Shown: in pieces, positions 1 through 8,375 of the stretch
Numbering within the stretch: position 1 is the stretch's first letter
Layout of the letters: each line of letters begins with the position of its first letter
Assembly (NCBI GenBank): GCA_030654075.1
Contig: JAURYB010000114.1
Location: forward strand, 1-52,104
Origin: Bacteroidales bacterium
GTDB taxonomy: Bacteria; Bacteroidota; Bacteroidia; Bacteroidales; UBA4417
Direction: 5' to 3'
DNA: 52,104 nt
The notes under the pieces: model-generated
Told to the model about the DNA's origin: nothing
The model's input: only the letters and a program-made list of their open reading frames with translations
Databases searched by the model: none
Translations under genes and position numbers: made by a program

Positions 1-871
1 GGTCTCGGTTCAGGACGGCAATAAAAATGTATTTTTCGTCAGGGCTCCATGTAACATTTGTGAGATATTGCTCGACAGGTTCTCCGGTTTTTAGGAAAAT
101 TACCGAGTTCTTTATCGGGTTAAAAACGCCAACCGTAACATGATGGCTTGCCATTCCGGCCATAGGATAGCGAATATATTCAACTTTAGCGATGCGTTCA
201 TCAATATTAACCAATGGATATTCGGTTACCATGGTTTCGTCCATGCGATAAAATGCAAGCAGATTTCCTTTCGGCGACCAGAATATCCCTCCGTCGATAC
301 CAAATTCATTGCGATGAACTGTTTTGCCGTTTACAATTCCTTTATCAGAATCGTTGGTAACAGCTATGGTTTTTCCGTTCTCCGAAACGTAAAGGTTATT
401 TTCTTTTGTAAACGCAATGCGGCCTGAAGTTGGTTCAAATTCGGAATTCTCTCCATCAGCGTCGAAGCTATTGACCATATTCAGTTCATTGGTAAGCATA
501 TTGAACCTGAAGATTTTTGAATCATTTGAATACCTGAAAACGTTCTCGCTTTCCCATTTGAAAGCCGGCATGGCTTTCAATTTCTTTTGCTGTTTTTTTT
601 CAACAACCTTATTTAGTGCATCAAGTGAAAGAATGGTATCAGTAATTCCTGTTTTTACGACGTTTTGAACGATGCAGCTGTTTGCATTCCAGGTAAAGAG
701 GCTGCTGCTGCGCCATTGCAGATTAGATAAAGATGAAGGATACAGTTTCCGGTTCATCAGGTCGTCGATCTGTAGAGACGCGATGCCTCGCGTCTCTACA
801 GATTGTGCAAATAATTGTGATCCAAGCATTAAAAGCAATGCCAGTAGGGTGGAGGTGGATTTTTTATTCAT
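1..871 (-). CDS. Dipeptidyl-peptidase IV-like serine peptidase (S9 family), N-terminal part only
   Basis: This gene starts at 871 and runs off the left edge, so only about 290 residues are visible. It begins with a signal peptide (MNKKSTSTLLALLLMLGSQLFAQ), so the product is exported. The next part, with LMNRKLYPSSLSNLQWRSSS and later blocks such as GGIFWSPKGNLLAFYRMDE and NVTWSPDEKYIFIAVLNRD, resembles the beta-propeller of S9B dipeptidyl-peptidase IV enzymes, which remove X-Pro dipeptides from peptides in the periplasm. The catalytic Ser-Asp-His domain would lie outside the window and was not seen. Residues 24-34 (SVETRGIASLQ) are encoded by a 30-bp palindromic REP repeat inserted in frame right after the signal-peptide region. 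Another S9 subgroup, such as a tripeptidyl peptidase, is possible. Confidence 0.8.
   Translation of the reverse strand, partial: MNKKSTSTLLALLLMLGSQLFAQSVETRGIASLQIDDLMNRKLYPSSLSNLQWRSSSLFTWNANSCIVQNVVKTGITDTILSLDALNKVVEKKQQKKLKAMPAFKWESENVFRYSNDSKIFRFNMLTNELNMVNSFDADGENSEFEPTSGRIAFTKENNLYVSENGKTIAVTNDSDKGIVNGKTVHRNEFGIDGGIFWSPKGNLLAFYRMDETMVTEYPLVNIDERIAKVEYIRYPMAGMASHHVTVGVFNPIKNSVIFLKTGEPVEQYLTNVTWSPDEKYIFIAVLNRD
771..800. repeat. REP family 1, copy a (inside the DPP-IV-like gene)
   Basis: A 13-bp stem (TGTAGAGACGCGA) and its exact complement enclose a TGCC loop. The copy is 30 bp long, ten codons, and keeps the peptidase frame open. Confidence 0.9.
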
Positions 872-904
872 ATTGGTTGTTTTTTTTGTTTCAATTCCGA
901 TCCC

Positions 905-930
905 GTAGAGACGCGATGCCTCGCGTCTCA
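905..930. repeat. REP family 1, copy b
   Basis: The core GAGACGCGA-TGCC-TCGCGTCTC is present with GTA in front. It lies just upstream of the peptidase start codon at 871, so it would be in the leader or promoter region. Confidence 0.9.
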
Positions 931-937
931 TTCATCC

Positions 938-969
938 CCAATAAAAATGAATTAATTCATTTTTATTGG
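938..969. repeat. Perfect 32-bp AT-rich palindrome
   Basis: CCAATAAAAATGAATT is followed directly by its exact reverse complement. It lies 8 bp after REP copy b. A slightly damaged version follows REP copy c at 1122-1148, so it seems to be part of the repeat unit. Confidence 0.85.
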
Positions 970-978
970 TTGGTATTT

Positions 979-1065
979 TTATATAGTCTCGATAGATTGT
1001 GCAAATAATTGTGATCCAAGCATTAAAAGCAATGCCAGTAGGGTGGAGGTTGATTTTTTAATCAT
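979..1065 (-). pseudogene. Duplicated signal-peptide fragment of the DPP-IV-like gene
   Basis: The duplicated start region still has an ATG and an open frame of 28 residues. It begins MIKKSTSTLLALLLMLGSQL, nearly identical to the real gene's signal peptide, then stops after QSIETI. Similarity to the parent ends exactly where the REP copy sits in the parent gene. It is most likely a non-functional by-product of the duplication, although it could still be translated as a leader peptide. Confidence 0.7.
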
Positions 1066-1089
1066 ATTGGTTATTTGTTTTCCGTTCCC

Positions 1090-1115
1090 GTAGAGACGCG
1101 ATGCCTCGCGTCTCA
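1090..1115. repeat. REP family 1, copy c
   Basis: Same core and orientation as copies a and b, within the second unit of the tandem duplication. Confidence 0.9.
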
Positions 1116-1121
1116 AAAATG

Positions 1122-1148
1122 CCAATAAAATGAATTCATTTTTATTGG
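1122..1148. repeat. Imperfect AT-rich palindrome between two REP copies
   Basis: A shorter relative of the palindrome at 938-969: CCAATAAAA and TTTTTATTGG surround TGAATTCA. It lies between forward copy c and inverted copy d, giving a REP-palindrome-REP composite. Confidence 0.75.
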
Positions 1149-1164
1149 TTGGTATATATTTGTT

Positions 1165-1192
1165 CAGAGACGCGAGGCATCGCGTCTCTACA
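1165..1192. repeat. REP family 1, copy d (inverted)
   Basis: The same palindrome with the centre read as GAGGCATC, so in the opposite orientation to copies a-c. It lies 12 bp beyond the stop codon of the transposase gene at 1204. Confidence 0.9.
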
Positions 1193-1203
1193 GGATAAAC
1201 GTT

Positions 1204-1902
1204 TTATCGAAATTTATCATTTCCCCAATTGTCCGGATTATTCCGGATATAATTTGCAATTCGCTGGTATTCATCATAATCCCTGATAATATGGTCATAA
1301 AAACGTGGCTGCCATCCGAAAACTATTTTATGGTCCAGTGCATATATTGTAACTGCTGATTTGAATCCCCTCATTATTGATCCTAAATTTTTGGCTTGCG
1401 GGGCAAATTTGTTTTTACTGGGCAAATTAAGGTTTGATGCGTCAAACAGATCATTTTCAAATTCGGGATTAAAATTTGTTTCTATTTCTGGATTTGGAAC
1501 CGATTCTGGATCTAATTCTATTGAGACGCGAGGCATCGCGTCTCTAACGGGGGCATTTAAATAATTGTTGGGATCATGATTCAATTCTTTGGTATTGAAT
1601 TGATTTTCACCAATTATCAATATGGCGTGAAAATGATTCGGCATAACCTGAAATTCACCTAATTCTAAATTCATATCCTGTCTCACCTCCGGCGTTCTAA
1701 CCCATTCTGATTCAACAATTTTTCCGATTTCGGATAATTGCATTTCAAAATGTCCTTTGTCAATCACTGGTTTCATGATCTGTCCGAAATAATGTTCCCT
1801 GTTTTTTGTACATAAGGTTACATAATACATTCCACAGGAAGCATAATCCCAATTTCGTAACCGGGCAGAAGAAATCCGGTATTTTCCCTGAAATTTTTCC
1901 AT
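1204..1902 (-). CDS. REP-associated tyrosine transposase (IS200-like Y1 HUH family)
   Basis: The 232-residue product matches the RAYT family: single-strand DNA endonucleases thought to mobilise REP palindromes. The N-terminal part has YYVTLCTKNREHYFG. The metal-binding HUH motif is MPNHFHAILII (His90, His92). The C-terminal helix EYQRIANYIRNNPDNW holds the candidate catalytic tyrosine. Five copies of the likely substrate repeat lie within 1.2 kb, one just past the stop codon. A further copy is inside the gene and codes about residues 118-128 (PVRDAMPRVS), in the variable stretch between the HUH motif and the C-terminal domain. The frame is intact, so the enzyme may be functional. The start at 1902 leads straight into the conserved N-terminus. 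Confidence 0.93.
   Translation of the reverse strand: MEKFQGKYRISSARLRNWDYASCGMYYVTLCTKNREHYFGQIMKPVIDKGHFEMQLSEIGKIVESEWVRTPEVRQDMNLELGEFQVMPNHFHAILIIGENQFNTKELNHDPNNYLNAPVRDAMPRVSIELDPESVPNPEIETNFNPEFENDLFDASNLNLPSKNKFAPQAKNLGSIMRGFKSAVTIYALDHKIVFGWQPRFYDHIIRDYDEYQRIANYIRNNPDNWGNDKFR
1523..1546. repeat. REP family 1, copy e (inside the transposase gene)
   Basis: GAGACGCGA, GGCA, TCGCGTCTC and TA lie inside the transposase reading frame without breaking it. Read on the minus strand they encode roughly VRDAMPRVS. Confidence 0.9.
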
Positions 1903-1953
1903 TCAATCAAATCATAGTAAAATATCTATTCCATTTCAAGGAATCATTTTGAT

Positions 1954-2703
1954 TCAACCATTTACCGATGCCTTATGCACCGCATCCGCCATTTCGGAAA
2001 TCAGGCCGGAATCTTTTTCAAATGCATTACCTATCACAATAATATCAGCGCCGGCAATGGCTGCCTGGTTAACGGTTTCGGGTGTGCGTAAACCACCGCC
2101 TGCAATTAAAGGAATAGTTAAATTTTGTTTCACCTGTTCAATCATCGGAATAGGAACGCTGTATTGGGCGCCGCTTCCGGCTTCGAGGTAAATCAGTTTC
2201 AATCCCAGCATCTCGCCTGCAATTGCTGTACAGATAGCAATATCCAGTTTATCCGAAGGAATCGGCATAGTGTTGCTCATGTATTGAACAGCCGTGGTTT
2301 TTCCGCTTTCGACAAGCATGTACCCACAGGAAATAACTTCGAGCGGACTTAGTTTCAGATAAGGAGCAGCAATTACATGGCGCCCGATCAGCATTTCAGC
2401 ATTACGGCCACTGATAAGAGATAGAAAAAGAATAGCATCCGCTTTCCAGCTCAGTTGCATATTGTTGCCGGGAAAAAGAATTACAGGGATGTCGCTGTTC
2501 GCTTTCAGCGTTTTAATGCATTGATCCAATTCATTGTTCACAAGCAGGCTTCCGCCAACAAAAAAGTAATCAACCCCGGATTTTGCTGCATTGATGGCAA
2601 TGTTTTCAACGTCTTTATTTTGTAATTTATCAGGATCAACCAGAACAGCAAGCTGTTTCCTGCCTTGTTCCGTACGTTTAAGGATATCCTGGTAAATTGG
2701 CAT
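1954..2703 (-). CDS. Geranylgeranylglyceryl phosphate synthase family protein (group II GGGPS)
   Basis: The 249-residue product is a TIM-barrel prenyltransferase of the GGGPS/PcrB family, which joins a polyprenyl diphosphate to sn-glycerol-1-phosphate. Family motifs are in place: VDPDK near residues 22-26, FPGN at 77-80, YLEAGSGA at 172-179 and GGGLRTP at 202-208. In archaea this is the first step of ether-lipid synthesis. Bacteroidota carry group II members whose cellular role is less clear. No other ether-lipid gene is visible nearby. A -7-like box (TACATTTG on the minus strand, 2721-2728) lies 18 bp upstream of the start, which supports the ATG at 2703 and an independent transcript. The prenyl chain length cannot be judged from the sequence. 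Confidence 0.92.
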   Translation of the reverse strand: MPIYQDILKRTEQGRKQLAVLVDPDKLQNKDVENIAINAAKSGVDYFFVGGSLLVNNELDQCIKTLKANSDIPVILFPGNNMQLSWKADAILFLSLISGRNAEMLIGRHVIAAPYLKLSPLEVISCGYMLVESGKTTAVQYMSNTMPIPSDKLDIAICTAIAGEMLGLKLIYLEAGSGAQYSVPIPMIEQVKQNLTIPLIAGGGLRTPETVNQAAIAGADIIVIGNAFEKDSGLISEMADAVHKASVNG

Positions 2704-3005
2704 TTGCTGGGTTTAAAACGCAAATGTAGAAAAAAGGAGATAATAAGCACGCTGTGAAAACAGAAACATTAAGCCTTTGAATCTATATCGTCAATTGAGG
2801 GAGATAAATAGTCAATTTTATTACGAATAATCATATCACGCAAAGTCGCTAAGCCGCTAAGAATGCAAAGCAAATTGGAAATTATTGAATATCTCAAAAA
2901 TGCAAAGTTGTTTTCCGGGCATTAATATTTTTGGAGTAAAAACTTTGCATCTCTGCGCCATTTCGGCAGGCTCAATGCATCGCTTTGCGTGAAAAATTAT
3001 ACAGC
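2704..3005. repeat. Intergenic space with degenerate CACGCAAAG-type inverted repeat
   Basis: There is no gene here. Near 2838-2872 the text reads CACGCAAAGTCGCTAAG with variations. Near 2945-2998 related words recur in inverted orientation (CTTTGCATCTCTGCGCC, CTTTGCGTG). It looks like an eroded interspersed repeat of the loose word type also seen at 36800-36975. Confidence 0.5.
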
Positions 3006-3962
3006 TTAGAAAACCGCCTTTGCGATTTTACAGATGTTATCCGATTTTCCCATCGTATAAAAGTGAAGCACCGGAACTCCGAATTTAATGAGCTCCTTTG
3101 ATTGCTTAATGGCCCATTCAACGCCGACCTGCCTTACTTGCTGGTTGTCAGTACATTTTTCGACTGCCAGTACCAGTTCTTCCGGAATATCAATCGAGAA
3201 TGTACGTGGGAGTGTGGAAAGCTGCGATTTCATTGACAGCGGCTTTAAACCCGGAATAATCGGAACCGTGATTCCTGTTTCGCGGCAGGCTTTTTCGAAT
3301 TCAAAATATTTGGCATTATCAAAAAACATCTGGGTGACGATATAGTCAGCCCCGGCATCCACTTTTGCCTTAAGATATTGCAAATCAGTAGCAAGATTAG
3401 GTGATTCAAGATGTTTTTCAGGATAACCGCCAACGCCTATGCAGAAATTGGTCGGTACCGGGTTCAGGATATCTTCTTCAAGAAAAATCCCGTTATTCAG
3501 CCTGATAACCTGTTTCACCAGGTCAACAGCATAACGGTGCCCGTCAGCTTGTGGCTTAAATTGTTTTTCTCCTTTTAGATTATCGCCCCTGATCAGCAAA
3601 ATATTGTCTATTCCTAAAAATTGGAGGTCGATCAGCGCATTCTCCGTTTCTTCAAGGCTGAATCCGCCACAAATCAAATGCGGAACCACATCAATGCCAT
3701 ATTTGAATTTTATTGCTGCAGTAATACCAACAGTTCCCGGCCTTTTACGAACTGTCCTCCGTTCGAGCAAGCCATCTTCACGTTCTTTAAAAATAACTTC
3801 CTCGCGATGGTATGTAACATCAATAAATGAAGGATTGAATTCAATCAGCGGATCAATGGTCTGGTATATGGAATTGATATTCTCGCCTTTCAGCGGCGGC
3901 AACAATTCAAATGTAAAAAGTGTTTTTCCTTTACTCTGCGCAATATATTCGGTAACTTTCAT
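3006..3962 (-). CDS. metF: 5,10-methylenetetrahydrofolate reductase
   Basis: MetF reduces 5,10-methylene-THF to 5-methyl-THF with FAD and NAD(P)H, which supplies the methyl donor for MetH. The 318-residue protein shows the family pattern: FTFELLPP with the catalytic Glu near residue 19, DVTYHREE, the folate/FAD segment NILLIRGDN, the QMFFD motif, and PGLKPLS. The ATG at 3962 gives the usual family start (MKVTEYIAQSKGKTLFTFE). An upstream in-frame ATG at 4004 would add 14 atypical residues. It lies downstream of metH in the same direction, separated by a purine-rich repeat tract of about 300 bp, so co-transcription from the SAM-riboswitch leader is plausible but not certain. Confidence 0.95.
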   Translation of the reverse strand: MKVTEYIAQSKGKTLFTFELLPPLKGENINSIYQTIDPLIEFNPSFIDVTYHREEVIFKEREDGLLERRTVRKRPGTVGITAAIKFKYGIDVVPHLICGGFSLEETENALIDLQFLGIDNILLIRGDNLKGEKQFKPQADGHRYAVDLVKQVIRLNNGIFLEEDILNPVPTNFCIGVGGYPEKHLESPNLATDLQYLKAKVDAGADYIVTQMFFDNAKYFEFEKACRETGITVPIIPGLKPLSMKSQLSTLPRTFSIDIPEELVLAVEKCTDNQQVRQVGVEWAIKQSKELIKFGVPVLHFYTMGKSDNICKIAKAVF

Positions 3963-4139
3963 GGGATGGTTCTTGTAGTATGTTTTATTCTGATTATTTT
4001 GCAATTAAAGAGGTTGGAAGACCGAAGTCGGAAGTCAGAAGACTCAATGAGCCACGTTTATTCACAACATCAAATCTTTAATTACAGTATTTATATTTTT
4101 CGTTTCTATAAGTCATTTCAATTTCGTCAAAGTCATCAT

Positions 4140-4315
4140 CTTATTCCGTCTCCCGACCACCATTTCCCATTTTTCCTTTCCATCTTCCCTCTTTCGACAT
4201 CCATTTACTATTTTCCCTTTTCCATTTTCCCTTTTCCATTTTCCATCTTCCGACTTCCATCTTCCGACTCCTATTTTCTATTTTCCATTTTCTATCTTCC
4301 TTCTCCCAGCCTTTC
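4140..4315. repeat. Degenerate purine/pyrimidine tract between metF and metH
   Basis: About 170 bp of loosely repeated TTTTCCATTTTCCC and TTCCATCTTCCGAC words fill the gap. Read on the minus strand they become the GGAAAATGGAAAATAG words seen also at 9862, 22015 and 40806. The remainder of the gap (3963-4139) shows nothing recognisable. An open frame crossing it on the plus strand (3966-4367) is a composition artefact. Confidence 0.75.
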
Positions 4316-4316
4316 C

Positions 4317-7300
4317 TCAATAATTCAGGTTCGACGCCAGCAACCTTTCAACTTCCTTAACCGTTAAATTCTTTCGCGAGGCATAATCTTCAACCTGCTC
4401 GCGACTGATACGGCTGATGGCAAAATATTGTGAATCGGGATTGGCAAAATAATACCCGCTTACAGCAGCAGCCGGATACATGGAAAAGTTTTCGGTGAGC
4501 GTAATACCGGTTTTATTGGCATCGAGCAAATCGAAAATGGTACCTTTTTCGCTGTGTTCAGGACAAGCCGGGTAACCCGGTGCCGGGCGAATACCTGCAT
4601 ACCCTTCATGGATAATCTCATCAATTGTCAGATTTTCATCTTTGGCGTAACCCCAATATTCCTTCCGGACTTTATCATGAAGCATTTCAGCAAATGCTTC
4701 TGCAAGCCTGTCGGCGAGGATTTTAACCATGATGGCATTGTAGTCGTCGTTCTCATCTTCATATTCTTTCACCCATTTCTCGATTCCAAGTCCTGCGGTA
4801 ACTGCAAATAAACCGATATAATCGGTATAGCCGGTTTCTTTTGGAGCAATAAAATCAGCGAGTGAAAGGTTTGGGATTCCTGGTTCTTTTTCCTCCTCGT
4901 TGCGCAGGAAATGAAGCATGGTTTTTTCGTTCCCTTCAAGGTTTAACTCTATGCTGTCGCCTATTGCATTTGTTTCAAAAAATCCGAAAACGCCATTTGC
5001 CTGTACCATTTTCTTCTCAATAATCTGCTTCAGCATTACCTGCGCATCGTTGAAAAGTTTCCGCGCTTCAACACCTTTCAAAGGATCATCAAATATAGTC
5101 GGGTATTTCCCGCTTATTTTCCAGGCATGGAAAAAGAAAGTCCAGTCTATATACTTACTTATTTCTTCCAACGAATAATTATCAATATGCTTTACGCCTA
5201 AAAATGAGGGTTTTACAGGTTTGAAACTGCTCCAATCCATCTTGAATTTGTTAGCCCGGGCCTGTTCCAGTGAAACATAAGTAACACCGGCCCTTGTACT
5301 TTCGTGTTTGTGTCGTAAAGCCGAATATTTTTCAGTAACCGAGTCGATAAATGGTTTTTTCCCTTCTGCCGAAAGCAACGCTGCCACAACCCCGGTTGCT
5401 CTTGAAGCATCACGGACGTGAATAACAGGGTTATGATATTCGGGTGCAATCTTTACAGCTGTATGCATTTCGCTGGTAGTAGCGCCGCCGATAAGTAAGG
5501 GAACGTTAAAGCCTCTGCGCTCCATTTCCGAAGCTACAAAAGACATTTCCTCTAATGAAGGTGTAATCAATCCCGATAGTCCAATGATATCTACATTTTC
5601 CTTAATGGCTGCGTCCAGAATCTTTTCGGCATGAACCATCACGCCAAGGTCAATCACGTCATAATTATTACAGCCTAAAACTACGCCTACAATGTTTTTG
5701 CCGATATCATGAACATCACCTTTTACGGTAGCCATCAGGATTTTACCGGCTTTGTTATTTTCGCCAACTATTTTTTCTGCTTCGATGTAAGGCAATAAAA
5801 CAGCAACTGCTTTTTTCATTACGCGGGCGCTTTTTACAACCTGCGGCAGGAACATTTTCCCGGCGCCAAACAGATCGCCAACCACATTCATTCCGGCCAT
5901 CAGCGGGCCTTCAATAACTTCGAGTGCCCTTGCAAAATGAGGCCGTGCTTCTTCAACATCAGTTGCAACATCAGCATCCAAACCATGAACCAGCGCATAA
6001 GTTAAACGCTCGTTTACCGGGAGACCCCGCCATGCTTTTGCAGCGGCTTCGGTCTTCTCAGTCGCTTTCATCTTCGAAGCGTAATCGATCAGCCTTTCGG
6101 TTGAATCATGCCTGCGGTTAAAAAGAACATCCTCGATAAGTTCCAGTAGATCCACTGGAATATCATCGTAAACAGGCAGGTTACCCGCATTTACAATTCC
6201 CATATCCATTCCGGCTTTAATGGCATGATACAGAAAAGCGGAATGCATGGCTTCACGTAAGGCATCGTTGCCACGAAACGAAAATGAAAGGTTACTGATT
6301 CCGCCACTGATCCTGGCATACGGAAGATTTTGCTTTATCCATTTAATGGTTTCAATAAAATCGACAGCATAATTATTGTGTTCTTCGATACCGGTTGCAA
6401 TGGCTAGAATATTCGGATCGAAAATAATATCTTCGGGTGGTACCCCGATTTCATCAACCAGAATGTGATAAGCACGTGAGCAGATTTCTTTGCGGCGTTC
6501 GAGCGTGCTGGCCTGTCCATCTTCATCAAAAGCCATCACCACCATGGCTGCTCCATAATTCCTTATTTTGCGGGCATGTTCCCGGAAAGCGTCTTCACCT
6601 TCCTTCATGCTGATGGAATTCACAATGGCTTTGCCTTGCAAACATTTCAACCCGGCTTCTATCACTTCCCATTTCGAGGAGTCAATCATTATCGGCACCC
6701 TGGCAATTTCGGGTTCTGCCATCAGCAGATGCAGATACCGCACCATTTCACGTTTGGCATCCAGCAAGGCATCGTCCATATTGATATCCAGAACCTGTGC
6801 GCCTGAATCAACCTGCTGACGGGCAACTGAAAGGGCTTCATCGTATTTTTCTTCACGGATAAGCCTTGCAAATTTCTTTGATCCGGAAACATTGGTCCGT
6901 TCACCGATATTAATAAAATTGCTGTTTTCGAAAACCATTAATGGTTCTAGTCCGCTGAGCCGCAAGTATTTTGGAATAGCAGGAATATGCCTTGGTGTCG
7001 ATTGCTCAGCAACTTTGCAAAGTTCCCTGATATGTTCAGGCGTGGTGCCGCAACATCCGCCAATAATATTTACGGATTTGTTAGTAAGAATTGGTTGGAT
7101 ATGATGAGCCATCTGCAACGGCGATTCATCGTATTCACCAAACTGGTTTGGCAAGCCAGCATTTGGGTAGGCGCTTACATAAAAAGGCGCTTTCCGCGAA
7201 AGTTCTTCAATAAAAGGATTTAGTTGCTCAGCCCCAAGTGAACAGTTGAATCCAACGCTCAACAAATCAATATGCGAAACCGAATTCAAAAATGCTTCGG

Positions 7301-7979
7301 TAGTTTGTCCGGAAAGCGTTCTTCCGCTGGCGTCCGTGATTGTTCCCGAAACCATAACCGGAAGGCGCATGTTTCGTTCAGCAAGTACTTCATTTATAGC
7401 GTATAAGGCGGCTTTTGCATTCAGCGTATCAAAGATGGTTTCAACCAAAAGCAAATCTACCCCGCCATCAATCAATCCGCGAATTTGTTCTTTATATGAA
7501 TCCTTAAGCTGATCATAACTTACGGCACGAAATCCCGGATCGTTTACATCGGGCGACATGCTGGCTGTTTTGCTGGTGGGTCCAACGGCACCGGCAACAA
7601 AGCGTGGTTTGTCTGGATTAAGAGCAGTGAACTTTTCCACTTCGGCTACTGCAATTTTAGCGGAAGCCAGGTTCATTTCATACACAATAGGTTCCAGCTG
7701 GTAATCAGCCATGGAGACCGATGTTGCATTAAACGTATTGGTTTCAATAATATCAGCTCCAGCCTCAAGGTAAGCCTGGTGGATTTCGCTGATTACATTC
7801 GGCATGGTGAGTGAAAGCAAATCGTTGCAGCCTTTCAGATCGATAGGATGCGTGGCAAACCGTTCTCCGCGGTAATCCGAATCTTTAAGCTTATACCGCT
7901 GTATCATAGTACCCATGGCGCCATCCAGCACTAAAACGCGATTTTCTAAAACCTTATATATACTTTCCTTTTCAACCAT
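4317..7979 (-). CDS. metH: Cobalamin-dependent methionine synthase
   Basis: MetH transfers the methyl group of 5-methyl-THF through cobalamin to homocysteine. The 1220-residue length equals the full four-module enzyme. In order: a homocysteine-binding barrel with zinc cysteines (GFNCSLG, then [10 protein letters not shown] near residue 310), a pterin-binding barrel ([14 protein letters not shown] near residue 360), the B12 cap and B12-binding domain with [12 protein letters not shown] near residue 750 (the His is the lower cobalt ligand) and a GGATTS segment, and the C-terminal AdoMet reactivation domain ending with [12 protein letters not shown] and [13 protein letters not shown]. The start at 7979 gives the normal N-terminus ending [13 protein letters not shown] riboswitch lies 108 bp upstream, so expression should fall when SAM is plentiful. 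Confidence 0.98.
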   Translation of the reverse strand: MVEKESIYKVLENRVLVLDGAMGTMIQRYKLKDSDYRGERFATHPIDLKGCNDLLSLTMPNVISEIHQAYLEAGADIIETNTFNATSVSMADYQLEPIVYEMNLASAKIAVAEVEKFTALNPDKPRFVAGAVGPTSKTASMSPDVNDPGFRAVSYDQLKDSYKEQIRGLIDGGVDLLLVETIFDTLNAKAALYAINEVLAERNMRLPVMVSGTITDASGRTLSGQTTEAFLNSVSHIDLLSVGFNCSLGAEQLNPFIEELSRKAPFYVSAYPNAGLPNQFGEYDESPLQMAHHIQPILTNKSVNIIGGCCGTTPEHIRELCKVAEQSTPRHIPAIPKYLRLSGLEPLMVFENSNFINIGERTNVSGSKKFARLIREEKYDEALSVARQQVDSGAQVLDINMDDALLDAKREMVRYLHLLMAEPEIARVPIMIDSSKWEVIEAGLKCLQGKAIVNSISMKEGEDAFREHARKIRNYGAAMVVMAFDEDGQASTLERRKEICSRAYHILVDEIGVPPEDIIFDPNILAIATGIEEHNNYAVDFIETIKWIKQNLPYARISGGISNLSFSFRGNDALREAMHSAFLYHAIKAGMDMGIVNAGNLPVYDDIPVDLLELIEDVLFNRRHDSTERLIDYASKMKATEKTEAAAKAWRGLPVNERLTYALVHGLDADVATDVEEARPHFARALEVIEGPLMAGMNVVGDLFGAGKMFLPQVVKSARVMKKAVAVLLPYIEAEKIVGENNKAGKILMATVKGDVHDIGKNIVGVVLGCNNYDVIDLGVMVHAEKILDAAIKENVDIIGLSGLITPSLEEMSFVASEMERRGFNVPLLIGGATTSEMHTAVKIAPEYHNPVIHVRDASRATGVVAALLSAEGKKPFIDSVTEKYSALRHKHESTRAGVTYVSLEQARANKFKMDWSSFKPVKPSFLGVKHIDNYSLEEISKYIDWTFFFHAWKISGKYPTIFDDPLKGVEARKLFNDAQVMLKQIIEKKMVQANGVFGFFETNAIGDSIELNLEGNEKTMLHFLRNEEEKEPGIPNLSLADFIAPKETGYTDYIGLFAVTAGLGIEKWVKEYEDENDDYNAIMVKILADRLAEAFAEMLHDKVRKEYWGYAKDENLTIDEIIHEGYAGIRPAPGYPACPEHSEKGTIFDLLDANKTGITLTENFSMYPAAAVSGYYFANPDSQYFAISRISREQVEDYASRKNLTVKEVERLLASNLNY

Positions 7980-8086
7980 CTCTTCATATGTTTTTCTGCA
8001 CTGCTTACTTAAACAAAGTAGCCGTACAGAAGTTTTTAACTCAACACATTCAGTTTCTCCGTATTCCGGGAGCAGGAGTGTGTTTT

Positions 8087-8194
8087 AATTATAATCTCCA
8101 CCAAAGGCGAAGCAGGTATTGGCACCTTACACACCGTATGGCGGTGGTTGCCAGAGGTTCACGGAGCCTGTTCTCTCCCCCCTTCTGTATAACT
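8087..8194 (-). promoter_or_regulatory. SAM-I (S-box type) riboswitch upstream of metH
   Basis: On the minus strand the leader contains the conserved S-box pieces in order: CAGGCTCCGTGAA, CTCTGGCAACC, AAGGTGCCAATACCTGC and GGAGATTATAA. The closing P1 stem can form between AGTTATA (8188-8194) and TATAATT (8087-8093), and AGAG/CTCT can pair in P2. A -7-like promoter box lies about 40 bp upstream. The 108 bp between the aptamer and the metH start can form a hairpin, but no U-run follows it, so whether control is transcriptional or translational is open. Confidence 0.9.
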
Positions 8195-8230
8195 CAAACC
8201 TCCTTAGTGTGAAAGGAATATTTGAAGGTG

Positions 8231-8238
8231 CAAAGATA
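8231..8238 (-). promoter_or_regulatory. Candidate -7 box of the metH leader promoter
   Basis: The minus strand reads TATCTTTG, matching the Bacteroidota -7 consensus TAnnTTTG. No exact TTG stands at the expected distance upstream. The position fits a transcript starting just ahead of the riboswitch. Confidence 0.5.
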
Positions 8239-8346
8239 AATTAATTTATTGATATGTAAATAACCACTATTCTGAATCTTTGCTTTTCATGAGCAAACAA
8301 TCTGTTTCATTTTGAGTTATATATGAGTCGATTTAGAAATAAATTG

Positions 8347-8354
8347 TACCTTTG
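8347..8354 (+). promoter_or_regulatory. Candidate -7 box of the ahcY promoter
   Basis: TACCTTTG matches TAnnTTTG and lies 21 bp before the ahcY start codon. A clear TTG at the usual spacing is missing. Confidence 0.5.
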
Positions 8355-8375
8355 CACCCCTAAAAATAAAATATA

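Larger units (their letters stand above)
801..1164. repeat. Tandem duplication of the peptidase start region (about 194-bp unit)
   Basis: The segment 801-994 is repeated at 995-1164. The part coding the signal peptide (801-870 and 995-1064) is almost identical in both copies. The following non-coding parts match more loosely, but each holds one REP copy, then an AT-rich palindrome, then TTTTTATTGGTTGGTAT. The duplicate lies upstream of the intact gene start. Confidence 0.85.

Noticed and set aside
733..1008. 91-residue plus-strand frame across the REP copies
   Set aside because: It is antisense to the peptidase gene and its duplicate; it is open only because the REP repeats lack stops in several frames.
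3966..4367. 133-residue plus-strand frame
   Set aside because: It lies in a pyrimidine-rich repeat tract and the end of metH; the protein is a run of Phe, Pro and Ser without family features.
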